DNA of 64,000 nucleotides from Chrysopilus asiliformis (GCA_964034945.1 OZ035962.1:103356784-103420783); one strand, 5' to 3'; shown: positions 1 through 11,018, numbered from the stretch's first letter. Made by a program: numbers and translations. Notes: generated by a model from the letters alone, not told the origin.

Positions 1-645
1 CTTGAAAAACAAACCGAAAAAAGCAGATTAAATTTTATATTTTAACTTGTTTTCTGTATAAGATATATAAATCATTTAAAGATGGTAAGACAATCTGTCA
101 AATATCTCACAACCAATATTTATTTCAGAAAAAAACCAGAAAAGACAAAAAAAAAAGAAAGCAGATTGTCCCCTATATTATCAATTACTTTTGTTATTTG
201 AAAGAAAATCGGTTTCATGTTACACAGTCACGTGTTTTTGATATGCTGACAGATTTCAGCCAAAAACATTAATCTGAAAGCATTTTGAATTGAAAATTGA
301 AAAGTTATAGAGAAGTTTTTCCAGAAATAAAAGCTCCTTTTGTTACGTAAATAGGCGTATGTTTGTGATTTGTTGCGCAAAAAATTCAGTATTTACCAAC
401 TCCATAAATTTTAAAAGATTTACTGAAACCAATATATACATTCTATTCACCTGCCATTCGCCAAATACATACAAAACGTGGGCGATTTCTCTCTATTATG
501 AGGTTTCAAGATATAATTTTCCTGTCAAAATTTTGGCATGCGTCCAATCTTGGTACGGGTACTTAAATTCTTGTAAATAGCACTACGTAAACATAATTAT
601 AGCAGGAGGTTCTTCTATCTAATATCAAGTCTACAAGGCTTATAA
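1..645. other. Unannotated AT-rich DNA
   Basis: I see no coding signal, inverted repeat or tandem array here. The short ORF at 359-580 has no recognisable motif and is not supported. Confidence 0.4.
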
Positions 646-1400
646 AAAATCAGTTGTGAGTTAATCACAAAACTTTCCTCTGCAAAATTTAGTTTCGGAA
701 AAATATGTAAAAAATAACATGTTTTCAAATAACTCGAAAAGCGTTAAAGATAAAGAAAAAAACGCAGGATATTTTATTAACTTTAAATTTGGTTATATAC
801 ATTTTCTCTCAAAACCGCATTCTATCCGCAAAATTTTCAAAAAATTTAATTTTTTTGAAATGTATAGAGAACCGTTAGAAATACAAAAAAATCGTTGAAA
901 CAAAAACGGTAGAAAATTTTAAACACTAAATTTTATTGTATTCATTTTTCCCAAAATCGCGTAGTTTTCGAGAACATTTCAAAAAATTGTTTTTTTTTTC
1001 AAAAACAAAAACTGTATGAGAGGCAAGTCCGTAGCCAGAGGGGGAGGGAGCTTGCCGACCCCCCCCCCCCCCCCCCCCAAATTTGGTCCTTTACCAGAAT
1101 ACCAGAAAAATAAAAAAAATTTTCTGAGAGTTCGAGACCCAAGCTGCCCCCCCGAAACGAAATCCTGGCTACGGGCCTGATGTGAGGTACCCGTTATAGC
1201 TAAAGTTACTTTTCCCAGAATTCAATAGAAAACTACGGTTTTCGTAAATCTTTTTTAGAAAAAATTTCAAGTGGCTAGCTCAACTCGTTCTCGAGTTATT
1301 TAACGTAAAACGAACACACCAACAGACTGACAGACAGATGCACGGAGATGCTCATTTTACTGACCAGAAAGTCTCTAGCTATCTGGCGTCAAAATATAAA
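646..1400 (-). repeat. CD-family interspersed repeat, copy a
   Basis: The stretch carries, in reverse, text shared with 35629-36221 and 46030-46195. This includes a segment ending in TTGATCACAACTGAT, repeated modules with AACGGTTTTTACGTATC, and a part with GACA-type tetranucleotides next to GAGCTAGC. A small hAT element interrupts it at 1024-1179. The family has no ORF that I can recognise, and its class is unknown. Confidence 0.6.
1024..1179. mobile_element. Small hAT-type MITE with 8-bp TSD
   Basis: The ends are CAAGTCCGTAGCCAG on the left and the complement of CAGGCCCGTAGCCAG on the right. They are flanked by ATGAGAGG (1016-1023) and ATGTGAGG (1180-1187), an 8-bp duplication with one mismatch. 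Eight-bp duplications and CAG-type ends are typical of hAT transposons. The inside is 156 bp without coding capacity and includes a run of about 22 C. It sits inside CD-family copy a, so it is younger than that repeat. Confidence 0.75.
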
Positions 1401-1499
1401 GCCAATGCAAAAAATTATATTTCCAACGATATTTTTTGACAATTTTGACTGGATTCCGGTCAAAATGGCAACACTGATCCTGATGCACCCACAACATAT

Positions 1500-1933
1500 G
1501 AGGCTATCAGAGCAAGAGTGGTCCAACGCACATGTCGAAATCGTGAGTTTTTTTTTGTGTTTGAATCACTATCGCGAGTGAGTTTTTAGATAAAATTGTT
1601 TGGATGCACAAAAGAACATTTCAACATTGAGTAATAAAGTCCACAGAATGTTTTTTTTCCAAAAATTTACAGTCAATAATAGTACAAACACAGAGCTTCT
1701 ATAGAACAGAGGTTAAAATCACACTGAGCGACAAAATATGGCGTGAAAAATGGGACTTTATCATTAGCACAAGCAGAAAAAAGCTTTCGTAAAGCTTTCG
1801 AGCTAATGATAAAGTCCCATATTGCACGCCATATTTTTGTCGCTCAGTGTGATTTGAAGCTCTGTGGTACAAATATGGAAAAGCTTCAAAAACTCGATTA
1901 TGTGGCTTGGTCCACTTTTGCTCTCAACGCCTC
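1500..1933. mobile_element. MITE family A/B, copy A, with nested insertion
   Basis: The terminal inverted repeats begin GAGGC and include AGAGTGG(T/A)CCAA. Over the left 190 bp the copy is about 90% identical by eye to copy B at 11148-11388. Both copies are bordered by a short direct repeat (ATAT here, AAAT in copy B). Copy A is longer because a 178-bp foldback element has inserted at 1689-1866. No coding capacity. Confidence 0.75.
1689..1866. mobile_element. 178-bp foldback element nested in copy A
   Basis: The ends CACAGAGCTTC and GAAGCTCTGTG are perfect inverted repeats. GTACAAA stands on both sides (1682-1688 and 1867-1873). Copy B has GTACAAA only once at the same place (near 11328), which is the empty site. 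The inside folds almost completely: the arm with CACTGAGCGACAAAATATGG (1721-1740) is repeated inverted near 1827-1852, and GGGACTTTATCATTAGC pairs with GCTAATGATAAAGTCCC. Confidence 0.85.
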
Positions 1934-4010
1934 ATATTATGAATTTCATTTATATTATTGGACTTTCTCATTATTACAGAATAATCACAGACAGACATTC
2001 TGTAAAATATTTCTGATCGTTTTAAGCAATCAAGTATTCAGAATTGTTCATTTTCCTATCATCTAATAATACTTACACATAGATAAAAACTCTGAACAAA
2101 ATATACACAGTGTCGTAGCTATGTACTTATTCAGCCTTATCAGTTAATTAGATTGCTTATATCTATTGAATCCAAACTATCAAATATCATCAAAAACATA
2201 CTAAGGAATTTACCTGCTGTTATTTAAGTTATTCATTAATTATGTTTTAGTGGTTTGTCCACCTACATTAGATAATGTTTTCATTCATTTATTCTCCATG
2301 TTGATGATACCGATGACTGAACTAGATAGCAAACAATGTATGTAAATAGGAATTCGGTTTGAAAGCAATTATTCGATTTGTGGCTTGTGTGAAAATGTTT
2401 GGAAATTATCATTAAATCGATATGCCCAATTAATCTTTTCGTACTTTTAGACAACCATTCAGCTTATCCTTATTCCCAACACCGAGAAAACCTAAAAAGG
2501 GAAAACCACAAAAAATTGGATAACATCAAGACTTCTAAATTGCCATGTCATTAGGGAAATTGCGGAAGGTTCAATAGGGATCCACCATTCAGTAGTGGGA
2601 CAAATGTCTTGTAACAGAAAAAAAAACAGGCACCCATGACGAAACCTAAAACCAAAAATGACTTGAACTTAGAAAGTCCCATCACATACACAATTTAAGA
2701 AGGCCGTTCTATAAAATCACCCTCTGGGCACGATGATTGTAATAGGCATAACTCCGGAAGTCATGCTGAATACAAATGAGAACGATTCCCACTGTAAATT
2801 GTGTGGAAAACTATATTCGCTATACCGGATTGCGGTTCTTCGCAGACACAGAATCAACCATCCGCAAGATATAATTTCCACACCACTTTTCTCAACTTTC
2901 ATTAATGTATTATTTTTTTTTTTGTCTTGAACGGAATTTCAAAATATTATTGATACAGCGTAGGTAGAATGATAACTTACAAAAAAGAAGCTTTTTTTTA
3001 GTTGAAATCTAAAATCGAGGTAAAAACTCACAAGTCACTAAAATAATTATAGCAAATTGCTGCAAGGTAAATTTAATAATGGGTGCGAGAAATTGGAATC
3101 GTCCATCTTGTGATAAAACTTCATTTAACTAAATTAAAATTTCCAGCGAGACAAAAATTAGTCAAGTCTGACGCGGTAATTTATCATTCTATAAAAAAGC
3201 ATCAATTGAGACTCTCACTTGTAAATTAAATTTACAACGAAATTACCTCATTCTCTCGACTATTGTATGAACGTAGCTCGAAATTTATTAGAAATAATCG
3301 GGCTTGTAGAGGAAATGAATTTTTTCTTTTAAAATTGCAAAAAAAAAGATTATTTTTAATTATGAAAACGGCATTGAATAATTCTACGTGAAGTGGATAA
3401 GCAAAACAAAATGGTTTCAGGTTTCTTTCAGCTTTGTCAAAAGTCAAAGGTTGCTGAAAATTTAAAATTTCAAGATTTTATATCGGAAAATATGAAAATT
3501 TCAAGGTAACAATCTCATTCAATTGCTATAATTGAACAAGTTTTCAATTTGCACACCTGAACGAAAGAAAGCTTTTAGAAAAGAAAACTGGTCAGAAACA
3601 ATTCTGGGCAGAAACAATTACTAAATATGTGCCGCAGACGAATTTCTTTTAAACATGAGTTTAAACTGACTAAAAAACAAGGCAAACGGCCAGTTTAAAC
3701 CCATGTTTAACAAACTTTTAATAAATACGCACCAATACGACAATGATTTAACACAAAATAACGAAAACAAGCCTTTAACATTATTTTTGATAGCCTGTGA
3801 AAATTGGCAATAATTCGTGAGCGGCCAAGGCTATCATTTTCGATAGCTGGGTCTACAATCTACATGCATACATACATACATTCATACATACGTACATTCT
3901 ACATACGTCTACATATATTGGCATCTCCCTTACATTTTTGCAAAATTTGTCTGGCAGTCAACGTGTTAAAGTGTACTAAAAATTAGAAAAAAATTTTTTA
4001 CGTAAGGACC
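1934..4010. other. Unannotated AT-rich DNA
   Basis: There is no supported gene. A 65-codon ORF at 2733-2930 (+) contains CKLCGKLY...RRHRINH, which resembles a C2H2 finger but has a finger spacing of 14 instead of the usual 12. No flanking splice structure or neighbouring fingers could be seen. Confidence 0.3.
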
Positions 4011-4085
4011 TCAGGAATAAAAGCCGCAGGAATAAAAGCCTCAGGAATAAAAGCCTCAGGAATAAAAGCATCAGGAATAAAAGCA
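4011..4085. repeat. 15-bp minisatellite, 5 units
   Basis: There are five tandem units of TCAGGAATAAAAGCC with one base varying at each end of the unit. The units are otherwise identical, so the array is probably recent. Confidence 0.95.
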
Positions 4086-4750
4086 AAATAGAAGCGTTAA
4101 GAGTTTTTGCGTATTAACTTTTATCTTGCTTTTATTTCTATGTAAATTTTATTGTTTATTTTTAGTACTCTTTAAAAGCTTGTTTTATAAGATTTCTATT
4201 TCATTTTATTTTCATATTTTATCCGTTTCTTTTTTGTTTTTCATGAGTTATTTTTCAAAGCTCTTTCAATCACACACAATGGGTACTATTTTTTTTTGCA
4301 GCAAAGACAAGAAATTTTGTATTTTTAATCCATTTAATTGTATTTCTTCTCCTTTTAGTTCTGATTAAGTTTCCACTCAAAATGTTCGCAAAATTTATCT
4401 GAACTGTTCGGTGAACTGAATTTCCCATAATTTTCAGAGTTTAACACAATTACGTGATGAACGTTGCACAATCCCAACGAATTTTCATGTTCATAATGCT
4501 TTTGCACGTCGTGAGAAGAGCTGAGTTCCGGCAAGCATGACATTTTTGCCGCAATCACGAAATGCACCTGACGGTAGGAGTGCTATTTAATATTATTCCA
4601 AAGTTTTTTTTTAGCTACGAGACTTTTTTTGCATTTTCCGCAAGCGAGGATCATTTGCACACAGTTACAACTCATTTAACGGAGCACCCGCAAAATAAAA
4701 GCGGAAAAATCAACAAAATTTACGAACTTCTCATTCGCTGAGAGTCCTTT
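4086..4750. other. Unannotated AT-rich DNA
   Basis: Long T-rich tracts. The ORFs on either strand are low-complexity (Phe/Leu-rich) and not supported as genes. Confidence 0.35.
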
Positions 4751-4850
4751 TTGCTGCAATCTCATCCACCCACAAAAAAATGCTTGAGAACTTGCAGATA
4801 TTGCTGCAATCTCATCCACCCACAAAAAAATTCTTCAGAACTTGCAGATA
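4751..4850. repeat. 50-bp tandem duplication
   Basis: Two adjacent 50-bp units begin TTGCTGCAATCTCATCC and end GAACTTGCAGATA. They differ at only two positions, so the duplication looks recent. Confidence 0.95.
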
Positions 4851-5668
4851 TTTTGTTTTTATAGATAGTTGGCACTGAACAACGTATAAAAGACTTTCAT
4901 CTTTATGGGGTTGGTGATTTAAAATGGGAAATTGCATTCTGTGCGATTTAATGCTGAATTTACGAGACTAATTATTTCTAAAGGTATTTTATAAGTACTG
5001 CATCATGTATGTTCCTGAGTAAAGCTTATGGCTTGTGTTTCTATGGAGCTGAAATAATTAATTGCCCTTAAGAGCAATAATCTACTGAAATAAATTCCAT
5101 AAGGAAAAACTGAACTTTGGAAATTAAATTTAAGTTGTGGCTTAAACTCTTTTTGAAGTGTCATTTAAAGTGTTTAAAAATAACGAATTAGGAAAGAAAA
5201 TAAGGGAAAATCGAGCAGCGAAAAGTGGATGTATGCAAGATTTAAAGTCTGCAGTAAAAATACCTTTGAGGCGTAACTTCTAGACTTAACCAGACTTTGA
5301 GGTTTTGGTGGCGTCCGAAAATCAGTCTTCAAAAAATTATCCTTAAATTGTCAATCTCTTAAAAATATTAAAAAGGTCTAAAGAGGATTTACATAGTTTT
5401 TGGTGAAACAAGACGTTATGTTTGACATTTTTTATGACCGGATATTTTTTCCGTATGGTTTGAAAAGTTAATTTGATAGAACTGGTCCCGCTTGTCCCAC
5501 TATTGTCCCACTATCCGCTATGCTGGATGTGAATTTCAGATTAATACAACAAATTCAAATCTGCGAATTTTCAACTGTATGGATTTCAATTTAAGTTTAG
5601 GTGTATTTGTCCTTGAAATGTGAAAATTTTCCCTGCTGTGCTTATGGTTACTTTCTGCTTATAGCCTA
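4851..5668. other. Unannotated AT-rich DNA
   Basis: No gene, inverted repeat or array was recognised. Confidence 0.4.
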
Positions 5669-6252
5669 TTTTTATACCCGTATGGTGAAACCAAAGGGTA
5701 TATTAACTTTGCCTTACCGTTTGTAACGCCAAGATCCCGTCATCGCACAAAAAAATGAATTACACCAGTGTGTTTAGAATGATAAAAATATTTAATTTCT
5801 GCATGTCCGTCCGTCTGTCTGTCCGTCCGTCCGTCCGTCCGTCTGTCTGTCTGTCTGTCTGTCTGTGGCGCGGATTGCGGGCGCACGGATTGAGCTAGAG
5901 ACTTGAAAGTTTGCACATATCCGTTTTTCGTAAAATTCGAGGCTAAGTTCGTTAATGGGCAAAAATGGACCATTAGGGGGGGTACCCCCCATACGAACGA
6001 AAACGTTTTTTGCAAATATCTCAAAAACGGTGCATCTTATCAAAAAAGTCCAAGAACAAAAGTTATTTAGGATATGATTCTACATAAAACTCCCATACAT
6101 CAAAATCCGATTGGAATAAATTTTAAAAAATCTTATTGGACAGTTTGACTTCAAAGTGGAATTTTGGTATAACTGTTCGAATTTTGATACGAATATAACC
6201 ATACGGGTCTTCAATGATTGCCAGATGGGCAATTATAGCTTTTGTTATGTTT
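5669..6252 (+). mobile_element. R1-family interspersed repeat, copy 1
   Basis: A near-complete copy. In order it holds: a hairpin TATACCC...GGGTATA; TTTGTAACGCCAAGATCCCG; a (GTCC/GTCT)n tract at about 5807-5866; GGATTGCGGGCGCACGG with GAGCTAGAGACTTGAAA; the 14-bp palindrome GGGGGGTACCCCCC near 5977; a TTGGAATAAATTTT segment; a second ACCATACGGGTC; then a hairpin based on ATTGCC/GGCAAT and the end CTTTTGTTATGTTT. There is no intact ORF; the ORFs across it are read-through of the tetranucleotide tract. No target duplication was seen. Class uncertain (Helitron-like or other non-autonomous). Confidence 0.85.
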
Positions 6253-6369
6253 TTACTTTCATTTGCTGGCTCGAGAACGGGCGCAGATAGAAACTTTTTA
6301 ATCCCTCGTTTCTATGGTGGGGTATGTCATACCTCATCACATCAATGAAGGGTTAACGTTTTTGACGTC

Positions 6370-6640
6370 TCTTTAACGATTCTTAAAATATTTGAAAAAA
6401 AAAATGTTTTTTTTTTAAATTTCTCGAAAACTATTCACTTTGGAGAAAAAATGCATAAAACTAAATTGAAAAAAATGTAATTTTCTGTACTTTTTCCTTT
6501 AACGGTTTTTATGTATCTTTAACGGTTCTCGAGATAATTGGAAAAAAAATATTTTTACATGCTTTGTCCAAAACTAAATATTGCAGAGAAAAGTTTTGTG
6601 TTGATCACAACTGATATTTCTTTAATTTTCTTTAAAAAAA
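6370..6640 (+). repeat. CD-family repeat, copy b
   Basis: Repeated modules with AACGGTTTTTATGTATC and TTAACGGTTCTCGAG are followed by TTGTGTTGATCACAACTGAT. The same text occurs at 35890-36221 and 46030-46195 in this orientation. It begins shortly after R1 copy 1. Confidence 0.7.
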
Positions 6641-6802
6641 ATTCACTTGCGGCGCATTTTATTCTGAAGTTTTCAATTGTGATATATTTATTCCGAAAAG
6701 TTTTGCCTGCAGCACAATTTGTTTTGTATTTTAAAAAATAGATACAACCCCAGTGCCCTGTAATCGGTCCTTCAAATTTTACGAAACACGAAAATTCAGA
6801 TA

Positions 6803-7040
6803 CAGGGTACCAATCATGTATTCCGACGCGTCTCTGTCTTTCGACTTCGACGCAGCTTTTAACTCTTGACTTCGCCATATCTGCAGCTTGAAATTTCGCG
6901 GAATCGTCACTATGAATCGAAACGTGATTCTGACTGTCATTCTAGGAAATTTGAAGCTGCTGATACGGCGAAATCAAGAGTTAAAAGCTGCGTCGAAGTC
7001 GAAAGACAGAGACGCATCGGAATACATGATTGCTGCCCAG
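6803..7040. mobile_element. 238-bp MITE with ~85-bp inverted arms
   Basis: The ends are CAGGGTACCAATCATG and the complement of CTGGGCAGCAATCATG. The arms pair far inwards: TCTCTGTCTTTCGACTTCG and AACTCTTGACTTCGCC on the left recur inverted at 6965-7020. The outer 40 bases resemble the ends of the element at 37686-38121, so the two are probably one family. The ORFs crossing it arise from the palindrome and are not genes. No clear target duplication. Confidence 0.75.
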
Positions 7041-8034
7041 GTGTTGCCTCTTGCCAGGTCCTGCTATTGCGACGAATTGCTCAGCACTTTTCGATTATTT
7101 TCACAAAAAATTATGGCCACCTTATGCAAGAAACATTCAACAATTCGCTAATAACCGTCGCGTTTTTATAAATGCTAGTTTACGAACATTTATTAATAAC
7201 TTTTTAGAGTGAAGGAAGGTATTTCCCAATTATGTCGATTTTATTGGTTTCATTTGCAAGACAAATTCCAACTTCTTGTAATTGTCGGAAAAAATTACAT
7301 GAAATTTTACGTTGGCATTAACATTATTATTAGCTCATAAAATGAAAAACACATCGAATTTCTAAAAAAAATTATCCCACAAATGACGATTAAATTTATT
7401 TATGGATCATAAAAAAAATATTTACTGTGAACATTAAATTAATTTTGAGTGTAGTTTATCAGAAAAGTTGTACGAACATCATCTTTAAGTTTTTCTTCTT
7501 TAGACATTTCTTTTTTGCTGTTAATTTGATCAAGAAGTTTCTTAATTAATTTCTATCTTTCTTAACTTTTGTAAGACGACACTCATCCAAGGGGCTTTTG
7601 TTTTATCCTTCAATTAAGACCCTCACGTCTATGCCAAAAAAAAAAGCTTGAGTTGCTATTAGAGCAAGAGTCTATATAAGGCGAAGGTCTAGGACTACTA
7701 CAGGATTATAAACATTAAAATTTGCTATCAGAAATTCACTGAACAAAAAATTGCGAGAAAAACGTTGCGTTGTATCTAAAATCCTGTGGAAGAAACGATA
7801 TTTAATTGGATTATGGCCGTAGTCAATTATGTTCATCATTAATGCACAAAGCGTGAATTTATTGTCCAAAGATAATGTCTTTTATATATTTATATATATT
7901 GGCATTTTATAAATTTCCGATGTGATGGCGTTCTGCTGAAAGGTTTTGGTTGAAAATTCAAAGAAGAAAATAAAGAGCCATTTGGGATCCTTGTCAGGAT
8001 ATTATGGTACGAATATGAAATATTAACTTTATTA
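7041..8034 (-). other. Probable calbindin intron 2, start
   Basis: This lies directly downstream (leftwards) of the second calbindin exon, whose donor GTAAGT reads out at 8040-8035. I found no exon for the next part of the protein (second EF-hand) here or further left. No other gene is seen. Confidence 0.45.
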
Positions 8035-8040
8035 ACTTAC

Positions 8041-8406
8041 CTCCGGACTAATATCCGTTGCATTAGCACTTGACACAAATTCACGCAGGAAGCCATCCAA
8101 TTCTGTACCTTCAATGTAACCATTTCCTGCCAAGACAAATAAAATTACCAAAAATATGGATTAGAATCCTTTGAAACTGTCATTCTTACAACATAACATC
8201 ATTACATATATAGAAAATTCTCTACTTGTATGTATTTGTAAAGGGAAATAATCATTTTGCTTACCGTCTTTATCGTAGTGACTCCACACGTCCATAAATT
8301 GATTTGCAGACAATTTTCGTAGCTCTCGTGACTCTGGATCACGATATTGTCGCATAAAGTTCTGTGCTTTTTCGATTTGAACACGTTTAGCAGATGCTGC
8401 GTCCAT
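8041..8406 (-). CDS. Cbp53E: Calbindin (six-EF-hand calcium buffer), first two coding exons
   Basis: Partial gene. Exon 1 is 8406-8265 (47 codons plus 1 nt) and exon 2 is 8126-8041. They are separated by a 138-bp intron with donor GTAAGC and acceptor TTGGCAG. Translation starts at the ATG 8406-8404 (context AGAATGG) with MDAASAKRVQIEKAQ. The text LSANQFMDVWSHYDKD continues across the splice to GNGYIEGTELDGFLREF, then SSANATDISPE. This forms EF-hand 1 with an intact 12-residue loop (D1, D3, N5, E9, E12), and the phase-1 intron falls inside the loop. From family knowledge, calbindin/calretinin proteins are cytosolic calcium buffers of neurons and muscle with six EF-hands, about 300 residues. 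Here only 75 residues are visible. Exon 2 ends in phase 0 with donor GTAAGT, and the remaining exons are not in view. The symbol is given by similarity to the Drosophila gene. Confidence 0.92.
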
Positions 8407-8600
8407 TCTGTTCAATTATTTATTATGTCCGGAATTGGAAAACTATACAACTTGGAGTTTACGAGTGATATCCCCAGCCGCAAGCACGCACACTCCAGTC
8501 AACAGCACGCAATGTTGAAAAAAAACTTGAGTCTTATGGAATCCTTACACCCCTCGACGTCACCAGACCAAATACCAAACAAAATGTTATTCCTTTTTTT
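8407..8600 (-). promoter_or_regulatory. Possible 5' UTR of the calbindin transcript
   Basis: The bases upstream of the start codon are clearly more GC-rich than their surroundings (for example GGCTGGGGATATCACTCG and TGCGTGCTGTTGACTGG on the minus strand). That fits exonic leader sequence. I see no convincing TATA box or initiator and no acceptor just before the ATG, so the transcription start is unknown. Confidence 0.3.
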
Positions 8601-9229
8601 CTGAAAACGAGAAAAAAATCGGATTAGATACGAATTGAAACCTTTTCAGTTATTTGTATTTTTTTGTAGGATGATAAATTGCTATAAAAATGCGCCTTTT
8701 TCACATACATAAGTCGTATTCGGATAAATGAAAAAAATTTGTTAACCCAGTCACGTTCTGCCCTGAGCGCAACAAAAACTTTAAAATTTTGTTGATTTTT
8801 TATTTGAAAAGTTTTTACTCGTATTAAAGTGTGAATACGGAAAATATCCGAAATGTATTTTGCAAAGAACCTCAGTGCTAGATTGTAACCAAAAACTTTA
8901 AATCAATTTTTATAATATATTTTATTTTTGTTTTGTAAGGGGTTTTTCCTAGTAAGCGAGATGCACGTGACTATAGTAGAATCCCTAAAAAGTTGATATA
9001 AATTCTATTTTTTTGGTTTGCAGAAAGTTTCGCATTACGACGTACAGCTGAGTCTCAGTTAAGCTACTAAAATATTTAGGTCTAAGTGTTATTCATTTTA
9101 TTAATATTTAAATTTACCGATTTTTTAATTTTACTATTTTTCACCACATTTTTTTTTGGTTACAATCTATTTTCGATGGTCCCATTTTACGAATACCGCG
9201 ATAAATAATTGTGCTTAAGTGCCTGAATC
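8601..9229. other. Unannotated AT-rich DNA
   Basis: No gene or repeat recognised. If the calbindin gene has an upstream non-coding exon, it could lie here or further right. Confidence 0.35.
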
Positions 9230-9562
9230 GTTTCTGAATTGTAAGCGTAACATCAATATTTCACGGCATTCCAGAAAAAAGTCCAACGGCCTCAAATCAC
9301 AGCTCCGCGGGGGACAAAGCAACATCAACTAAACGGCTGATTAAAAGATTATTGAATTTAGTGCGCAAAATATCGATTTTTACACAATTTGTGTGGCACG
9401 TAGCGCCGTCCTGCTGGAACCAGAGCTCGCCCAAGTCCAATTCATCCATTTTCTGGTAAAAAAAATGTTATCATGCCGCTGTAGCGATGCTCTTCGTTGA
9501 CCGTAACGTTGTTATCATCATAATTTTCAAAGAAATATTTGCCAATACGGCCGCTGATCCCA
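9230..9562 (-). pseudogene. Degraded mariner-type transposase fragment
   Basis: On the minus strand, reading from 9562 down with at least one frame change, the conceptual product contains GKYFFENYDDNNVTVNEE, then ELWFQQDGATCHTNCVKI, then PPRSCDLRPLDFFLEC. These are the conserved core blocks of Tc1/mariner-superfamily transposases of the QQDGA(T/P)xH type, which cut and paste the element. The second catalytic Asp is in QQDGA and a third Asp is in PLDFFL. The N-terminal DNA-binding domain is missing, the usual WG after DFFL is lost and the frame is broken, so it is inactive. No TIRs were found around it. Confidence 0.75.
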
Positions 9563-9565
9563 AAC

Positions 9566-9671
9566 ATTAAAGTTTGGTAGCAGAAATTCACTGAATTTCA
9601 CTGAACATTAAAGTTTACTAACAGAAATTTAATGAATTTCACTGAATTTCACCGAATTTCACTGAATTTCT
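9566..9671. repeat. Short imperfect tandem repeat (AATTTCACTG)
   Basis: AATTTCACTG or near variants occurs about six times, together with two copies of CATTAAAGTTT...AGCAGAAATT. A similar text (ATTAAAATTTGCTATCAGAAATTCACTGAA) lies at 7712, so part of this may be an older dispersed repeat. Confidence 0.7.
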
Positions 9672-10470
9672 TTAAAATGTAATTTATAGCAACCCCCAAT
9701 CGACGTAGATTATATAGTAATACCAGAAAACAAATAATCTAGAGAATAAACTCTTAGAACAAATTTTTAGAGAAAATTTTTCCACTGTGAGATGAAGCAA
9801 GAGGATCCGATGTAACACGGAAAAAATTATCCATTCGATTCCTCCATCTCATTGAATAGATACGACGAAAATAGAAAATGTTCTCTCTGCTTCGTGCTCC
9901 CTAGTCTAAAAGTAATTAACTTTTAGGCCGTAGCTAGTGAATGATAGGGCCATTTTTGCCCCCTTCGAAGGGGAAATTTGTCAAAAATTTGTTCGGCAGA
10001 GTTTTTTCTATATATTCCTTATTCTATGGTAATACTCGATGTTTAATTTGACATAAAACCATATTTTTATTTCTCGACAATTTACACCTCTCGACAATTG
10101 GACCCTAGTGATGCAAGATGCGTTCAGAACTATGAACTTTTCCATTTTCAGTAATTAGTCATAAATTCCTATACAATTATGTTTGACATAATCAGTGACG
10201 AGTTTTCTCTAGCATTTGATAAATTATAGCACAAAATTGAAAAATCCGGGACAAAAAAATATGGCGTATTTTATGGATAGCCCCTAAAACAAGAGAATAT
10301 ATTAGGAAGTTTATAGCATAAAAAGAATCTTTCCTGTTGTGCTATTAAGACACCAATTAAAGGCTCAATAGGATTTCCTTTTTTTGTGTAGCTCAACGAC
10401 ATCCCCTTCCTTTTTACCCATTCTCCCACGGTCCCTTAGAGTACTGAGCCAATTTCGATATGGTTTTCCT
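9672..10470. other. Unannotated AT-rich DNA
   Basis: No gene or structured repeat was seen. Confidence 0.4.
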
Positions 10471-10476
10471 TAGCGA

Positions 10477-11018
10477 GGGCGCACACGGAGCAACTTTCGG
10501 TCATCAGCATGCCGCAACTTCACCAAATCGTAGGAAAGAAACGAGTGCGGCAAGAGGGGAAAAGTCGATACTCAAAAAGTTTTCTTCTCGTCTTCTTTTA
10601 TGCACACAAACGAAGTCGCTCGTGTAGCACGTCAGCATGCATGTGTGCGTAAGTTCATTGAGTCAGTCGGTGCTTAGCCACCGACTCGTAAACATATCCC
10701 AAATAAACGAAAATTGAATGCAAATAATGAAATACCAATTGCAGGTAGTTTTATTTTTCAGGTAGGTAGGTAAATAACAAAATATCAGTCCTTATTCTTC
10801 TATTGTTGGCAGTTTCTATTTTGGCAATTGATGTTGCCTCGGTGCTAGCTAGAAAGGGAGTGAGCTGGAAATACAACACATATATGAGAACCACACACAC
10901 ATGAGCGATCGCTTGTTGTAAACAAGTTTTTCCTACTAAAAAGTGAAGAAGCGTGTACGTCGGAAAGGCATTTTGAGGACCAAAAGTTGCCGCGACGAGA
11001 AGAAGCGTGTGCGTTCGC
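10477..11018. mobile_element. Possible diverged TIR element
   Basis: GCGCACACGG, then GCAACTTTCGGTCATCAGC on the left resembles, in inverted order, GCTGATG-like text GGCATTTTGAGGACCAAAAGTTGC plus CGTGTGCG near 10964-11014, with a 14-bp insertion in one arm. The inside has a perfect 8-bp hairpin AGTCGGTG/CACCGACT near 10658. The stretch is more GC-rich than its flanks. The minus-strand ORFs here lack motifs. An alternative is a host regulatory region. Confidence 0.35.

Noticed and set aside
1743..2066. 107-codon ORF
   Set aside because: It runs across the nested foldback element and the end of MITE copy A; no protein signal.
2733..2930. C2H2 zinc-finger gene
   Set aside because: Only one finger-like motif with irregular spacing (C-x2-C-x14-H-x3-H) and a Phe-rich tail; kept only as a note in the stretch entry.
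4011..4085. CRISPR-like array
   Set aside because: The units are directly adjacent without spacers; this is a minisatellite in a eukaryotic genome.
6555..7171. Two ~100-codon ORFs sharing the peptide AKSRVKSCVEVERQRR
   Set aside because: The shared peptide is the two arms of the inverted-repeat element at 6803-7040 read from opposite strands.
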